This document shows, one piece after another, positions 26,970-35,666 of a stretch of DNA of 64,000 nucleotides. The notes below the pieces were generated by a model, which saw only the letters and a list, made by a program, of their open reading frames with translations, was not told the origin of the DNA and did no database searches. Source of the DNA: DASUPK01 sp963833375 (GTDB taxonomy: Bacteria; Actinomycetota; Thermoleophilia; Solirubrobacterales; 70-9); contig CAWHXR010000005.1 in NCBI GenBank assembly GCA_963833375.1, forward strand, positions 62,001 through 126,000, in the 5' to 3' direction. Every line of letters starts with the position of its first letter. Within the stretch, counting starts at the first letter, position 1. Made by a program: the position numbers and the translations under genes.

Positions 26970-28166
26970 ATGAAGCGAATCGCCCTCCTGATTTCGCTGG
27001 TCGCCGTCCTCGTCGGACTGGTGGTCGTCCCGAGCGCGCTCGGCATCAAGGCGGGCTTCAGCATCCCGACCAAGCGCCTCGAGGCCGCCTACAAGACCGC
27101 GCTCTTCGAGCGCCGCTTCAACCCGGACGGCTGCTACCCGGCCCCGAAGCAGCTAGCCCAGGCGATCCACCGGTCCAGCCACCACAAGGTCGGCGTCGCC
27201 CCGAACACGAAGCACCTCGCCAACCTGAACGAGGTCTACGTGCTGAAGCAGGGAACGAACTGCGAGCACCTGCGCATGGCGCTGCGGGCGGTCGGGGGGA
27301 TCTACGTCCTCGACTCGAAGCAGGGCACCGTCAGGCTTCAGGGACGCAGGGGCGCGTCGACGCCGGGGCTCGCGCGGCCGCTCACCAAGCTCACGCTCGC
27401 CACCAAGACCTTCCGGGTGAGCAAGCCCGACACGGCTCCGCGCCTGCAGACGATCTGCCCCGGCGGGAAGTTCCCGGTCGGCGGCGGCATGACCACCAGC
27501 CCGCCCACCAGTGCCGACGGCGAGGGTATCTATCCCCACTCCTACGAGCGCCTCGGCGCCCAGCTCGGCTGGCACATCAGCGTCGTCTTCCTCGACCCGA
27601 GCCGGGGCAGCACGACCGCGCGTGACGTCACCGTCCAGGCGGTCTGCGGGTTCGGCGTGATCCCGGCGACCCCGACGCCGCATAAGACGGTCTACCTGCG
27701 GCCCGGAGAGACCAAGACCGTGACCGCGCGCTGCCCGTCCCACCAGTACCTCGTCTCGGGCGGCTTCCAGCGCACCGACTTCCGCAGCGACGGCGGCGAC
27801 TACGTCACCGAGTCGAAGGCGAGCGGGTCGAGGGCCTGGACGGTCAGCGGCCACGCCTACGGAATCGGCTCGGGCGAGCTCACCGCGATCGCCTACTGCG
27901 CCCGGATGAAGAAGCCGATCCTCACCGAGGTCGCCTCCTCCCCCGCCCCGGTCGCGTCGGGCGATTCCGCGAGCACGACCACGCCGGCGTGCCCGGCGGG
28001 CAAGCGACTCGTCAACGGCGGCTTCAGCATGAACGGCTCGACCAACGCCCTGTTCGCCCAGGGCACGATCAACCCGAACGGCACCTGGACCGCCTCCGAG
28101 TACGGGTTCTTCGGCGCGGCTCCACAGCTGACCGCGTACGGCTACTGCCTGCCTGCCAGTTCCTAG
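26970..28166 (+). CDS. secreted protein with three cysteine-bounded repeats, unknown function
   Basis: 398 residues with a clear signal peptide (MKRIALLISLVAVLVGLVVV then cleavage near Ala-Leu-Gly). The C-terminal two thirds hold three repeats of roughly 80 residues. Each begins with Cys-Pro and a Gly-Gly pair (CPGGKFPVGGG, CPSHQYLVSGGF, CPAGKRLVNGGF) and ends in an aromatic-Cys (QAVCGF, AYCAR, GYCLP), so each may be closed by a disulfide. I do not know the family name; similar proteins are exported in soil actinobacteria. Confidence 0.8.
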   Translation: MKRIALLISLVAVLVGLVVVPSALGIKAGFSIPTKRLEAAYKTALFERRFNPDGCYPAPKQLAQAIHRSSHHKVGVAPNTKHLANLNEVYVLKQGTNCEHLRMALRAVGGIYVLDSKQGTVRLQGRRGASTPGLARPLTKLTLATKTFRVSKPDTAPRLQTICPGGKFPVGGGMTTSPPTSADGEGIYPHSYERLGAQLGWHISVVFLDPSRGSTTARDVTVQAVCGFGVIPATPTPHKTVYLRPGETKTVTARCPSHQYLVSGGFQRTDFRSDGGDYVTESKASGSRAWTVSGHAYGIGSGELTAIAYCARMKKPILTEVASSPAPVASGDSASTTTPACPAGKRLVNGGFSMNGSTNALFAQGTINPNGTWTASEYGFFGAAPQLTAYGYCLPASS

Positions 28167-28194
28167 CCGGCCCGGACCGAGCGTCTCGGCGAGG

Positions 28195-30321
28195 CTAGGC
28201 CTCGGTCAGGGCCCGCTCCCCGTGCCCGAAGCGGACGTCGGGCAGGATGCGGTCCGCCCAGCGCGGCAGGTACCAGGCCCGCGGACCGAGCAGCCTGAGC
28301 AGGACCGGCATCAGCAGCAGCCGGATCAGCATCGCGTCGAGCAGCACCGCGATCCCCAGAATCAGGCCCATCTCCTTGGGCGGTAGCGGCCCGGAGAGCG
28401 CGAAGGTGAAGAAGACGGCAACCATCACCGCGCCCGCAGCGAAGATCACACGCCCGGAGTGGGCGAGCCCGCCGACCATCGCCTCCTTGGCGTCGTGGGT
28501 GCGATCCCAGTGCTCCTTGGCCGAGGAGAGCAGGAACACCGTGTAGTCCATCGAGATGGCGAAGATCATCGCGAAGAAGAACACCGGGGCCCACGCGTCG
28601 AGGAAGCCCTGCGGCTCGAAGCCGAGCAGGGAGTGCAGCGCGCCGTCCTGGAAGATCCACTTGGCCACGCCGAAGGCGGCGCCGGTGGCGAGCAGGTTGG
28701 TGGCGACTCCGACGGCGGCGATCAGCGGGGCCTGCAACGCGACCAGCAGCAGAGCGAAGCCGAGAACAAGCACTACGCCGATCACCAACGGCGTCTTCGC
28801 CGAGAGCTCGGCCTGCAGATCGTGATTCTCGGCGATCGCTCCGCCGACCAGCGCGCCGGAGGGAAGATCCGCCCGCAGCCGGTCAATCGTCGCGCCGACC
28901 TCGGGGCTGGAGGGATCCTGCCTCGGGATCGCCTGGATCAGCGTCAGCCCACCCGACCGCTCGCCGGGCATGACCTGCGCGATGCCCGGGTCGCTCTGAG
29001 CGGTCGCCTCGGCGGTCGCCGCGGCGCCGGCCGGGGCCACGAGCTGCAGCGGGCCGGTCGCCCCGGGGCCGAAGGCGGCCTGCACCTGCTGGTACCCGAC
29101 GCGGGAAGAGTCGCCCGAGGGCACTACCTTGATCGACGGCATCGCGGTGTCCAGCTGGGTGACCGGCAGCGTCAGGAGGATGAGCCCGACGAGCGTCGGG
29201 ATGCCGTAGCGGTATGGATGACGCCAGAGCCGCTCGCCCCAGGCCGCGAAGCGGGGTGAGCGGTGCTCGCCGGAGTGAACCCAGGGCAAGGAGAGCTTGT
29301 CGACTCTGGGGCCGAGCTTGGCCAGGACGGCCGGCAGCAGCGTCAGGGTCGCCGCGAGCACGAAGACGACCGCCAGCATGATCCCCAGGCTGACCGAGCG
29401 GAAGGCGGGACTCTGCACCAGCATCACGGCGCTCAGCGAGATCAGCACCGTGACAGCGGAGAAGACGACCGCCTTCCCGGCCGTGTCCATCGTCTGGGCG
29501 ACGGCCTCCTCCGGCCCCAGTCGGGATCCGAAGAACGCCCCGCGGAAGCGATGGACGACGAAGAGCGCGTAGTCGATCCCGAGTGCGAGCGCGAACATCA
29601 GCGCGAAGTTCATCGCCCAGATCGAGATCGGGAGCACCTGCGTGCCGAGGTAGAGCGAGCCGGCCGCGGCGACCAGGCCGACCATCGTCAGCATCAGCGG
29701 GAGGCCCGCGGCGATCAGGGAGCCGAAGGCGATCAGCATGATCGCCAGGGTCACCGGCCAGGAGATCACCTCGGAGCGCAGCATCGCGCTCTTGTTGGCG
29801 ACGTTGAAGTCGGACCACATGCCTGGGGCACCGGTGAGGTGCACCTGGACGCCGTTCGAGCTCATCCCGGACAGCGGGCCCTTGAGCCGCTCCGCGGCAG
29901 CCACCATCGCATTCGAGTCGCGGCGGGCGCCGGCCTGGACGATCGCGGTGTGGCCGTCGGTCGAAATCGAGGCGCCGGGGCGCGGCGGCACCACCGTGCG
30001 GACTGCGGGATCGGAGCGCAGCTTGCGCTCGACGGCGGCGACGGCGGCGTCGAAGCTCGGGTCGCCGATTTGGCCGCCGGGCGAGTGGACCACCACCATC
30101 AGGCCGTAGCTCGAGAGTCCGTTGAAGTTGCGGTCGATCAGGTGACGCGCCTGTACCGACTGCGAGCCGCTGGCCTCCCAGCCGGCGCCGGAGAGCGCCT
30201 TCTCAGCCTTCGGGGCGAGAAAGCCAAGACCGAGGGCGATGACCGCCCAGCCGATCACCACGACGCGGAAATGCGTCGCCGTGTACCGCCCCAGCCTGCC
30301 GATCGGGCCGACCTCGGTCAT
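28195..30321 (-). CDS. MMPL/RND-family membrane transporter
   Basis: 708 residues. Twelve-helix RND layout with two repeats: helix 1, a large extracytoplasmic loop (about 40-180), helices 2-6, a linker, helix 7, a second loop (about 390-510) and helices 8-12. MMPL signatures include GIDYALFVVHRFRG and ISMDYTVFLLSSAKE, which carry the proton-relay Asp-Tyr pairs. Such proteins export lipids or hydrophobic drugs. Its ATG is two bases after the stop of an ArsR-type regulator, so it is probably regulated by it. Confidence 0.93.
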   Translation of the reverse strand: MTEVGPIGRLGRYTATHFRVVVIGWAVIALGLGFLAPKAEKALSGAGWEASGSQSVQARHLIDRNFNGLSSYGLMVVVHSPGGQIGDPSFDAAVAAVERKLRSDPAVRTVVPPRPGASISTDGHTAIVQAGARRDSNAMVAAAERLKGPLSGMSSNGVQVHLTGAPGMWSDFNVANKSAMLRSEVISWPVTLAIMLIAFGSLIAAGLPLMLTMVGLVAAAGSLYLGTQVLPISIWAMNFALMFALALGIDYALFVVHRFRGAFFGSRLGPEEAVAQTMDTAGKAVVFSAVTVLISLSAVMLVQSPAFRSVSLGIMLAVVFVLAATLTLLPAVLAKLGPRVDKLSLPWVHSGEHRSPRFAAWGERLWRHPYRYGIPTLVGLILLTLPVTQLDTAMPSIKVVPSGDSSRVGYQQVQAAFGPGATGPLQLVAPAGAAATAEATAQSDPGIAQVMPGERSGGLTLIQAIPRQDPSSPEVGATIDRLRADLPSGALVGGAIAENHDLQAELSAKTPLVIGVVLVLGFALLLVALQAPLIAAVGVATNLLATGAAFGVAKWIFQDGALHSLLGFEPQGFLDAWAPVFFFAMIFAISMDYTVFLLSSAKEHWDRTHDAKEAMVGGLAHSGRVIFAAGAVMVAVFFTFALSGPLPPKEMGLILGIAVLLDAMLIRLLLMPVLLRLLGPRAWYLPRWADRILPDVRFGHGERALTEA

Positions 30322-30323
30322 GC

Positions 30324-30692
30324 TCAGCTACCGGCCGGGAGCAGCAGGTCGAGTTCGTCGATCTGACGGCGCAGCCCCCCGCAGACCTCGTCGCAGAGCC
30401 CGAAAAACGCCGGGTCCGCAATCGAGTAGACGGAGAAGTTCCCCCGCTTGCGCCGGCTGACGATGCCGGCGCGCAGGAGGGCTCCGAGGTGCTGCGAGAC
30501 GTTCTGCTGCGATCCGTCGATCGCCTCCTGGAGCTCCTTGACCGTCGCCTCGCCGTCGCGAAGGCGGTCAAGAAGCCGAATCCGCATCGGCTCGCCGAGC
30601 AGCCGGAATCGCTCGGCGATCAACTCGACGAGGGGCTCCGGAAGCGGATGCGGGACGTTGACCTTGGCGCGAGAGATTGCGTTGGTCGTCAT
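30324..30692 (-). CDS. ArsR-family winged-helix regulator
   Basis: 122 residues from the ATG at 30692. Winged-helix core FRLLGEPMRIRLLDRLRDGE, recognition region QEAIDGSQQNVSQHLGALLRAG and wing RRKRGNFSVYSI. Two cysteines near the C-terminus (LCDEVCGG) could bind a metal or sense redox, but the classic CxC metal motif of ArsR is absent. It leads a two-gene operon with the MMPL transporter and probably represses it through the palindromes just upstream. Confidence 0.88.
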   Translation of the reverse strand: MTTNAISRAKVNVPHPLPEPLVELIAERFRLLGEPMRIRLLDRLRDGEATVKELQEAIDGSQQNVSQHLGALLRAGIVSRRKRGNFSVYSIADPAFFGLCDEVCGGLRRQIDELDLLLPAGS

Positions 30693-30709
30693 GGCCTCGA
30701 CACCATAGC

Positions 30710-30748
30710 ACAAGTGATCAGTTGTATACCAGTGTGATTGTGATCACA
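30710..30748. promoter_or_regulatory. twin palindromic operator upstream of the arsR-mmpl operon
   Basis: Two palindromes: ACAAGTGATCAGTTGT at 30710-30725 (14 of 16 symmetric) and the perfect TGTGATCACA at 30739-30748. Both share a TGATCA core, 29 bases centre to centre or nearly three helical turns. They are just upstream of the ATG at 30692, where an ArsR dimer would block transcription. Confidence 0.6.
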
Positions 30749-30846
30749 TGGACTCACCCGGGCGCGACCGGCGGGTCCTGGCTCCCTTCCTCGCGAGCAT
30801 CGCGGCGATGGCGGCCATACGCGGACCGCAGCGGATGGAGCAGCTT

Positions 30847-32043
30847 CTAGTACCCGGCCGGGTGCCGCGCGACGAAGCTCGAGGTGTCGTCGCGCATCAC
30901 GGTGCTCCAGCGGGGGCCGTTGCCTCCCCCGGGCCCGCCGGTATCCCAGCGCAGGCCGGCGATGTAGGCCCAGGCGTGCCCGCTGTTGGCGAAGACGGTG
31001 ATCCAGTTGCCGCCGCCCGGCACCCCCCAGACCTCGAGACCGGTGGAGTCGAGCGGGCTCGACAGGAGCCCTCCGCCATGGAGCGCGAAGCTGACCGCGC
31101 CGGAGCAGTCGTACCCGCTGGCGGTGAACGAGCCGTGTCCGCCACCCCAGACGTAGGGCAGGTCGTCGATCTGATTGGCTGCCTCGATCACTCCGCGGAC
31201 CGCGAGCGGCGCGTTCGACGGCGGGATCGCGTCCCCGTTGGAGTCGAGCGTCGCGTGGCCGGACGGAGCGGGGATCTTGGAGAGGTCCGTCTGGATCTGG
31301 TGCTCCTTGCGGAGCAGCGCGGCAAGAACCCCCTGCCGCGCGTTGCGGGCGGCGACCAGCTGCGACTGCTGCGCCTGGATCTGGGCGTGCTCGCTGGCGA
31401 TCTGCAGTTCCTTGGCCGCGACCGCATCGCGGGCGGCCTGGATCCGGTCGTGAGTCACCTGCAGCTGGGCGACGAGCGCGGTGATCTGATCGCGAAGGCC
31501 GCGGACTCGCGCGACCACCCGGTCGTCGTAGTTCTGGATGTGGTTGATGTACTCGGTGCGGGTCACCAGATCCGACCAGTTCGCCGAGTGCATCACCACC
31601 GCGGTCACGTCGGGGTCGTTGGACTTGTAGATGTCCACCAGCAGCTGCTCGAGCGCAGCGACGGCCTCCTTCAGCTTCGCCCTCACCCGGGCCAGCTCGG
31701 CCTTCTGGGCGTTGAGCTCGGCCGTCGCCTTGTCGAGCTCGGCCTGCTTCACGTCCAGCTCGTGCTGGGCCGCGGCCTGCTCCTGGCGCAGCTGCGACTC
31801 GCGCCCGATCAGCTGGTCGACCCGCGCGTTCATCGCGTCGATCTGGGAGCGCAGCGGCCCCTCGTTCGACTGGATGCGGCTGAGCTCGTCCTGCTTCCGG
31901 GCGATCTTGGACGCCGGGTCGCCGATCGCGCTCTGGCCGAGCAGCGACGCGATCACAAGCGTGACCAGCACCATCACCGAGAGCACGGCGGCCCGCCCGC
32001 GACGGGTGGTTCTGGGACGTCGATTGGAGCTGGGAGTCGGCAT
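30847..32043 (-). CDS. secreted coiled-coil NlpC/P60 peptidoglycan hydrolase
   Basis: About 398 residues from ATG 32043 (a TTG two codons upstream is also possible). A basic start and one hydrophobic segment (AAVLSVMVLVTLVIASLLG) form a signal peptide or anchor. A long coiled coil at about 45-255 (heptads rich in Gln, Glu, Leu) resembles RipA-like hydrolases. The NlpC/P60 domain occupies the C-terminal 110 residues with the catalytic Cys in GYDCSGAVSFALH and His in GHAWAYI. It should cut peptide stems of peptidoglycan. There is no c-di-AMP riboswitch in front of it. Confidence 0.88.
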   Translation of the reverse strand: MPTPSSNRRPRTTRRGRAAVLSVMVLVTLVIASLLGQSAIGDPASKIARKQDELSRIQSNEGPLRSQIDAMNARVDQLIGRESQLRQEQAAAQHELDVKQAELDKATAELNAQKAELARVRAKLKEAVAALEQLLVDIYKSNDPDVTAVVMHSANWSDLVTRTEYINHIQNYDDRVVARVRGLRDQITALVAQLQVTHDRIQAARDAVAAKELQIASEHAQIQAQQSQLVAARNARQGVLAALLRKEHQIQTDLSKIPAPSGHATLDSNGDAIPPSNAPLAVRGVIEAANQIDDLPYVWGGGHGSFTASGYDCSGAVSFALHGGGLLSSPLDSTGLEVWGVPGGGNWITVFANSGHAWAYIAGLRWDTGGPGGGNGPRWSTVMRDDTSSFVARHPAGY

Positions 32044-32201
32044 CGGCAATGGGCGGCGACAAGGACCGCCGGCGGCAGTTGGCCAGGCTAACCCTTCGCC
32101 GCCGAATTGTCAGCAGTTGCTAACAGGCATGCAAGATCCGTTGCGAACCCCGTACTCAGAAGTGCCCCTGTGGCGGCCCGGTGCCGGCTGCACGGGGGAT
32201 C

Positions 32202-32207
32202 TACGAT
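32202..32207 (+). promoter_or_regulatory. -10 element of a leaderless promoter
   Basis: TACGAT (TANNNT) is followed by exactly six bases and the ATG at 32214, the same geometry as at 2909, 17635 and 24697. Confidence 0.5.
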
Positions 32208-32213
32208 CGGTGA

Positions 32214-33137
32214 ATGCCCGAGCAGTTCCACGACGTCGGACGGGGGGTGACCCTCTGCTACGAGCCGTTCGGGGACCCGGACGACGCCCCGGTCCTCCTG
32301 GTCATGGGCCTGGCGACGCAGATGATCGCCTGGCACGAGGACTTCTGCGGGCAGCTCGCGGACCGCGGCTTCTACGTCGTCCGCTACGACAACCGCGACA
32401 TCGGGCGATCCACCCACTTCGACTTCCCGCCCCCCACGCTGGGCCAGCTCCTCCGGCGCAGGTTCAACCCCGAGCAGTACACGCTCTACGACATGGCGGA
32501 GGACGCCGCCCATCTGGTCCGGGGGATCGGCATCGCGCCGGCCCACCTGGTCGGAGCTTCGATGGGCGGCATGATCGCCCAGCTGCTCGCTGCCGAGCAC
32601 CCGGATGTCGTCCGATCCCTCACCTCGATGATGTCGACGACGGGGAGCCGCTGGCACGGACAGCCCGCGCTCTCGGTCTACCCGTACCTGCTGCGCCGGC
32701 CTCCGCATGACCGCGATGGCTACGTCAGACGCTCGGCCGAGATCTTCGGGCTGATCGGATCCACTGGGTTCCCGCGGGACGAGCAGCTGGTCCGGGAGCG
32801 CGCGGGACAGAGCTTCGATCGCGGCTACGACGTCCGCGCCGGAGGCCGGCAACTCGGTGCGGTCGTCGCCACCGGCGACCGCAGGAAGACCCTGAGCAGG
32901 ATCACGGCGCCGACTTTGGTCGTCCACGGGACGGTGGACAAGATGATCCGGCCGTCGGGGGGCAAGGCCACGGCCAAGGCGATCCCTGGGGCGAGGCTGA
33001 TGATGATCGAGGGGATGGGTCACGACCTGCCCAGGGCGGTCTGGCCGCGGCTGATCGATGCGATTGCCGAGCACGCGCGTGCGTCCGACGGGATACGCGG
33101 CCGCGCCGAGGCGGCGATCAGGCCCGCGGCCGGCTAG
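32214..33137 (+). CDS. alpha/beta-hydrolase
   Basis: 307 residues. Nucleophile Ser117 in the elbow GASMGG, oxyanion region VLLVMGLATQMIAW, charge-relay Asp in LVVHGTVDKMI and His in GMGHDLP. The layout matches esterase/haloperoxidase-like hydrolases of actinobacteria. It is followed five bases later by a cupin, so both are probably co-transcribed. Substrate unknown. Confidence 0.88.
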   Translation: MPEQFHDVGRGVTLCYEPFGDPDDAPVLLVMGLATQMIAWHEDFCGQLADRGFYVVRYDNRDIGRSTHFDFPPPTLGQLLRRRFNPEQYTLYDMAEDAAHLVRGIGIAPAHLVGASMGGMIAQLLAAEHPDVVRSLTSMMSTTGSRWHGQPALSVYPYLLRRPPHDRDGYVRRSAEIFGLIGSTGFPRDEQLVRERAGQSFDRGYDVRAGGRQLGAVVATGDRRKTLSRITAPTLVVHGTVDKMIRPSGGKATAKAIPGARLMMIEGMGHDLPRAVWPRLIDAIAEHARASDGIRGRAEAAIRPAAG

Positions 33138-33142
33138 GCGCC

Positions 33143-33640
33143 ATGGCCGCCGACCGGGGGAACGAGACGACCTGGTCCGCAGCCGGCGAGGGTGAGGCGC
33201 TCTGGTTCCTCGGGACCCTCGCGGTCATCCGGGTCCCGGGCGAGACGGTCGGGGACCGCTTCGCCCTGATCGAGTTCCTCTTCCCCGAGCATGCCTCTCC
33301 CCCGCTCCACACCCACCCCCAGGACGAGAGCTACGTCGTGCTCGACGGCCGGCTGACGATCACGGCCGGCGATCGGCGCTTCGAACTCGAGCAGGGCGGA
33401 TCGGCGGTGGTGCCGATGGGAGTCCCACACACGTTCAGGGTCGACTCGGACACGGCGCGGGTACTCGTGCTCAGCACGCCCGCAGGCCTCGAGCGCATGG
33501 TCCGGGACGGATCGGTCCCCGCGGAAGCCCGGTCGCTGCCGCCCGCCGATGCGCCTCGTCCTTCGCCGGAGGAGATCGCGCGCGTCTTCGAGGCGCACGG
33601 GCAGGTCAACCTGGGCCCGGCGCTCGGGCCTGACGACTAG
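33143..33640 (+). CDS. cupin-domain protein
   Basis: 165 residues. Cupin motif 1 is visible as PPLHTHPQDESYVVLDG (metal-binding His-His-Glu) and motif 2 as GSAVVPMGVPHTF (His). It is a single cupin like quercetinase-type or stress-linked small cupins. It follows the alpha/beta-hydrolase in one unit and is convergent with the thioesterase. Function cannot be assigned more closely. Confidence 0.82.
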   Translation: MAADRGNETTWSAAGEGEALWFLGTLAVIRVPGETVGDRFALIEFLFPEHASPPLHTHPQDESYVVLDGRLTITAGDRRFELEQGGSAVVPMGVPHTFRVDSDTARVLVLSTPAGLERMVRDGSVPAEARSLPPADAPRPSPEEIARVFEAHGQVNLGPALGPDD

Positions 33641-33653
33641 CGGCGGGCGGAGC

Positions 33654-34307
33654 TCAGGCCCGGAGAACCGAGGCGTGGACCGCGCCCTCGCTGCTCGCGA
33701 TCCAGATCGACGTCCCGTGCCGCAGCAGCACGGCCTCACCCGCCATCGCCGGGTCCCGGTACTCGACCTCAGCGTCGATGGAGCCGGGCTCGGGTCCCGC
33801 AGCCAGTTCCTCCTCGAGCGGCGCCCAGTAGTGCGAGTTGTTGATGTGGCCGGCCGGGTCCATCTCCGAGGCGCGAAACACCCAGGCCGAGCGCTCCGCC
33901 TCGGCGGGCGGATCCGGGTGCCGGAGACGGACGTTGGCGTCGCGCCCGGCCGCGCTCTCCTCGTAGGCGTCGATGAAGTCGGCTGGAAAGCGCATCGGGC
34001 GGCCGCGCTCGGGATCGAGGCAGACCCAGAGGGCGACTGCCTCCACGTTCGCGCCGTCGCCTCGGATCGAGGTGCGGCGCTCCGCCGAGAAGCGGCCGAT
34101 GCCGCTGCAGAAGGTCCGCAGGGTGAGGCCCTCGCCGAAGCGAGGGAACGCCTCGACCCGGATGCGCGTGCGGCGCACGATCCAGGCGCCGCGGCCCTCG
34201 AAGCCGGCGTCGATCAGATCCGCGTAGGCGACATCCTGGAGCCAGCGCGCCATCGCGTCGAGCCGGCAGCGGCCCGCGGCGTCGGCGTCCGCGATCCCGG
34301 GACGCAT
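33654..34307 (-). CDS. acyl-ACP thioesterase-like hotdog protein (start uncertain)
   Basis: 217 residues from the first ATG. Two hotdog halves are visible: RCRLDAMARWLQDVAYADL, TRIRVEAFPRFGEGL and, in the second, MDPAGHINNSHYWAPLEEEL, the usual Asn-His catalytic region. Actinobacterial acyl-ACP thioesterases normally carry about 20 more N-terminal residues. Matching sequence (LVPDPGAGRAFELS) is present in frame upstream of this ATG, but no ATG, GTG or TTG precedes it. The true start may be a rare codon (GTA at 34370 or CTG), or the N-terminus was damaged. GAGGAG lies five bases before that GTA. Confidence 0.75.
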   Translation of the reverse strand: MRPGIADADAAGRCRLDAMARWLQDVAYADLIDAGFEGRGAWIVRRTRIRVEAFPRFGEGLTLRTFCSGIGRFSAERRTSIRGDGANVEAVALWVCLDPERGRPMRFPADFIDAYEESAAGRDANVRLRHPDPPAEAERSAWVFRASEMDPAGHINNSHYWAPLEEELAAGPEPGSIDAEVEYRDPAMAGEAVLLRHGTSIWIASSEGAVHASVLRA

Positions 34308-34366
34308 CGACAGCTCGAAAGCCCGCCCGGCGCCGGGGTCGGGGACCAGCTCGGCGAGCTCGGCAG

Positions 34367-34500
34367 TTACCTGAGCTCCTCGAGGGATTCGCGCAGTCGG
34401 TCGAGCGTCGACCAGAGACCCGGCATCTGGTTGCGGTCGGCGGCGATCCCGAAGTCCATCTTGCCGCGGTAGCTCATCACCGTGATGTTGACACCCCGCT
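34367..34500 (-). pseudogene. remnant of the C-terminus of a wax-ester synthase/DGAT-type acyltransferase
   Basis: About 43 codons (ITVMSYRGKMDFGIAADRNQM and the following residues, ending LRESLEELR) match the extreme C-terminus of WS/DGAT acyltransferases. The upstream sequence in this frame has low complexity and no HHxxxDG motif, so the rest of the gene (over 400 codons) is gone. The piece lies between the thioesterase and the decayed DoxX gene. Confidence 0.65.
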
Positions 34501-34584
34501 GTCTGCCGAACCTCGGCTGCGGGGTTTGAGGAGTGCTTGCGCAGGCAAGTATTTCCCCAGACTTTCGACCCGAGGAGGATCCAG

Positions 34585-34958
34585 ATGGACCTCTCATTAC
34601 TGGTGCTTCGCCTGGTGGTCGGCGCTTTCTTGGCCGGTCACGGCGCGCAGAAGCTGTTCGGCGTCCTTGGCGGCGGGGGCCCCGAGGGCACGGCGAAGAT
34701 GTTCGACAACATCGGCCTGCGCCCGGGCGCTCTGCACGCCCGCGCCGCCGGCACGGCGGAGCTCCTGGGCGGGCTGCTGCTCGGACTTGGCCTGTCGGGC
34801 ATCGGCCGGGTGCCTGGTCCCTGGACAACGCGTTCGGCTTCGACCTCAGCGGCACCGGGTGGGCACTGGCCGCGCTCGCGGCCGGGCTGCTAGGCGGTGG
34901 CGCGGCGGTCCTCAGCGGCCGCACCGCGTCGGGCCGCGCGCCGCACCCCATCGCATAA
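34585..34958 (+). pseudogene. DoxX-family membrane protein with internal deletion and frameshift
   Basis: Starts at the ATG at 34585 after GAGGAGGAT. The first 75 codons are good DoxX sequence (LVLRLVVGAFLAGHGAQKLF and GTAELLGGLLLGLGL). The frame then fails. Another frame continues with the usual DoxX ending (AWSLDNAFGFDLSGTGW and ALAALAAGLLGG) up to 34958. About 45-50 middle residues (two helices) are missing at the junction near 34805-34830. A small deletion explains this best. A short truncated protein ending at 34893 could still be made. Confidence 0.7.
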
Positions 34959-35057
34959 CGGCGCCGTAACCACTCTCAAACGTCCGTGGAGTCCCCGGCC
35001 GAACCGCAGATCGGCGCGGTACGGTGGCCTCCCCTGCCTCGAAAGGAGAGAGAGACA

Positions 35058-35630
35058 ATGCTGGGTAAGCCGTCGAAGAGAGTCAAGAAGCAACTGGAGG
35101 AGAACGGAAAGCGCGCCAACGCCACGGTCGTCGAGATCGCGGAGAAGGGCATGGCGGTGACGCGCGGCGCCGAGGGCGTGATCGGCAACACCGAGCTCGC
35201 CCTGAAGACACACCTCCGCGTCCAACCCGACGATGAGCCCGAGTTCGAGGTCAAGAAGCGCTTCAGCTTCCCGCAGCTGGCGGTGCCGAGCGCGGGTCAG
35301 GCGGTGCCGGTGATCTACGACCCACAGGACCACGACAAGATCATCGTCGACTACTCACCAGAGGCCCAGCAGGGGGTGGCCTTCGCATCCGCGGGCATCG
35401 ATCCGAACGCGATCGGCCAGCTCATGAACCAGGCTCAGCAGCTGAGGGCCCAGTCCGCCCAGATGCAGGGAGGCATGCCCGGCATGGGCCAGGTGCCCGG
35501 GATGGCGCCTCCAGCCCAGCCTCATGCGGACCCGGTCGAGCAGCTCGAGAGGCTCGCCAAGCTGAAGGAGCAGGGCGCGCTCACCGAGTCGGAGTTCGAG
35601 GCCGAGAAGGCCAAGATCCTCGGCCAGTAG
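35058..35630 (+). CDS. SHOCT-domain protein of unknown function
   Basis: 190 residues from the ATG at 35058 after AAAGGAGAG. An N-terminal beta-rich region (about 1-110) contains KRANATVVEIAEKGMAVTRG and VPVIYDPQDHDKIIVDY. A Gln/Met/Pro-rich linker follows, then a C-terminal SHOCT motif (LERLAKLKEQGALTESEFEA), a short helical oligomerisation module. No signal peptide. Such proteins are common in actinobacteria; function unknown. Confidence 0.82.
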   Translation: MLGKPSKRVKKQLEENGKRANATVVEIAEKGMAVTRGAEGVIGNTELALKTHLRVQPDDEPEFEVKKRFSFPQLAVPSAGQAVPVIYDPQDHDKIIVDYSPEAQQGVAFASAGIDPNAIGQLMNQAQQLRAQSAQMQGGMPGMGQVPGMAPPAQPHADPVEQLERLAKLKEQGALTESEFEAEKAKILGQ

Positions 35631-35649
35631 GGACAGCCTCCCCACAGAT

Positions 35650-35666
35650 CGCGGCCCGGTGGCCGC
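35650..35666. terminator. short GC hairpin between convergent genes
   Basis: GCGGCC / GGCCGC with a 4-base loop, at the meeting point of the SHOCT gene and the convergent glycosyltransferase gene; the last base overlaps the latter's stop. No T run follows. Confidence 0.4.

Noticed and set aside
29263..30366. 367-codon plus-strand frame antisense to MMPL
   Set aside because: Low-complexity mirror of a membrane protein gene.
30748..32091. 447-codon plus-strand frame antisense to the NlpC/P60 gene
   Set aside because: Mirror frame; the minus strand has signal peptide, coiled coil and catalytic motifs.
32050..32213. Possible c-di-AMP riboswitch before the NlpC/P60 gene, as in other actinobacteria
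   Set aside because: None of the conserved ydaO blocks is present on the minus strand.
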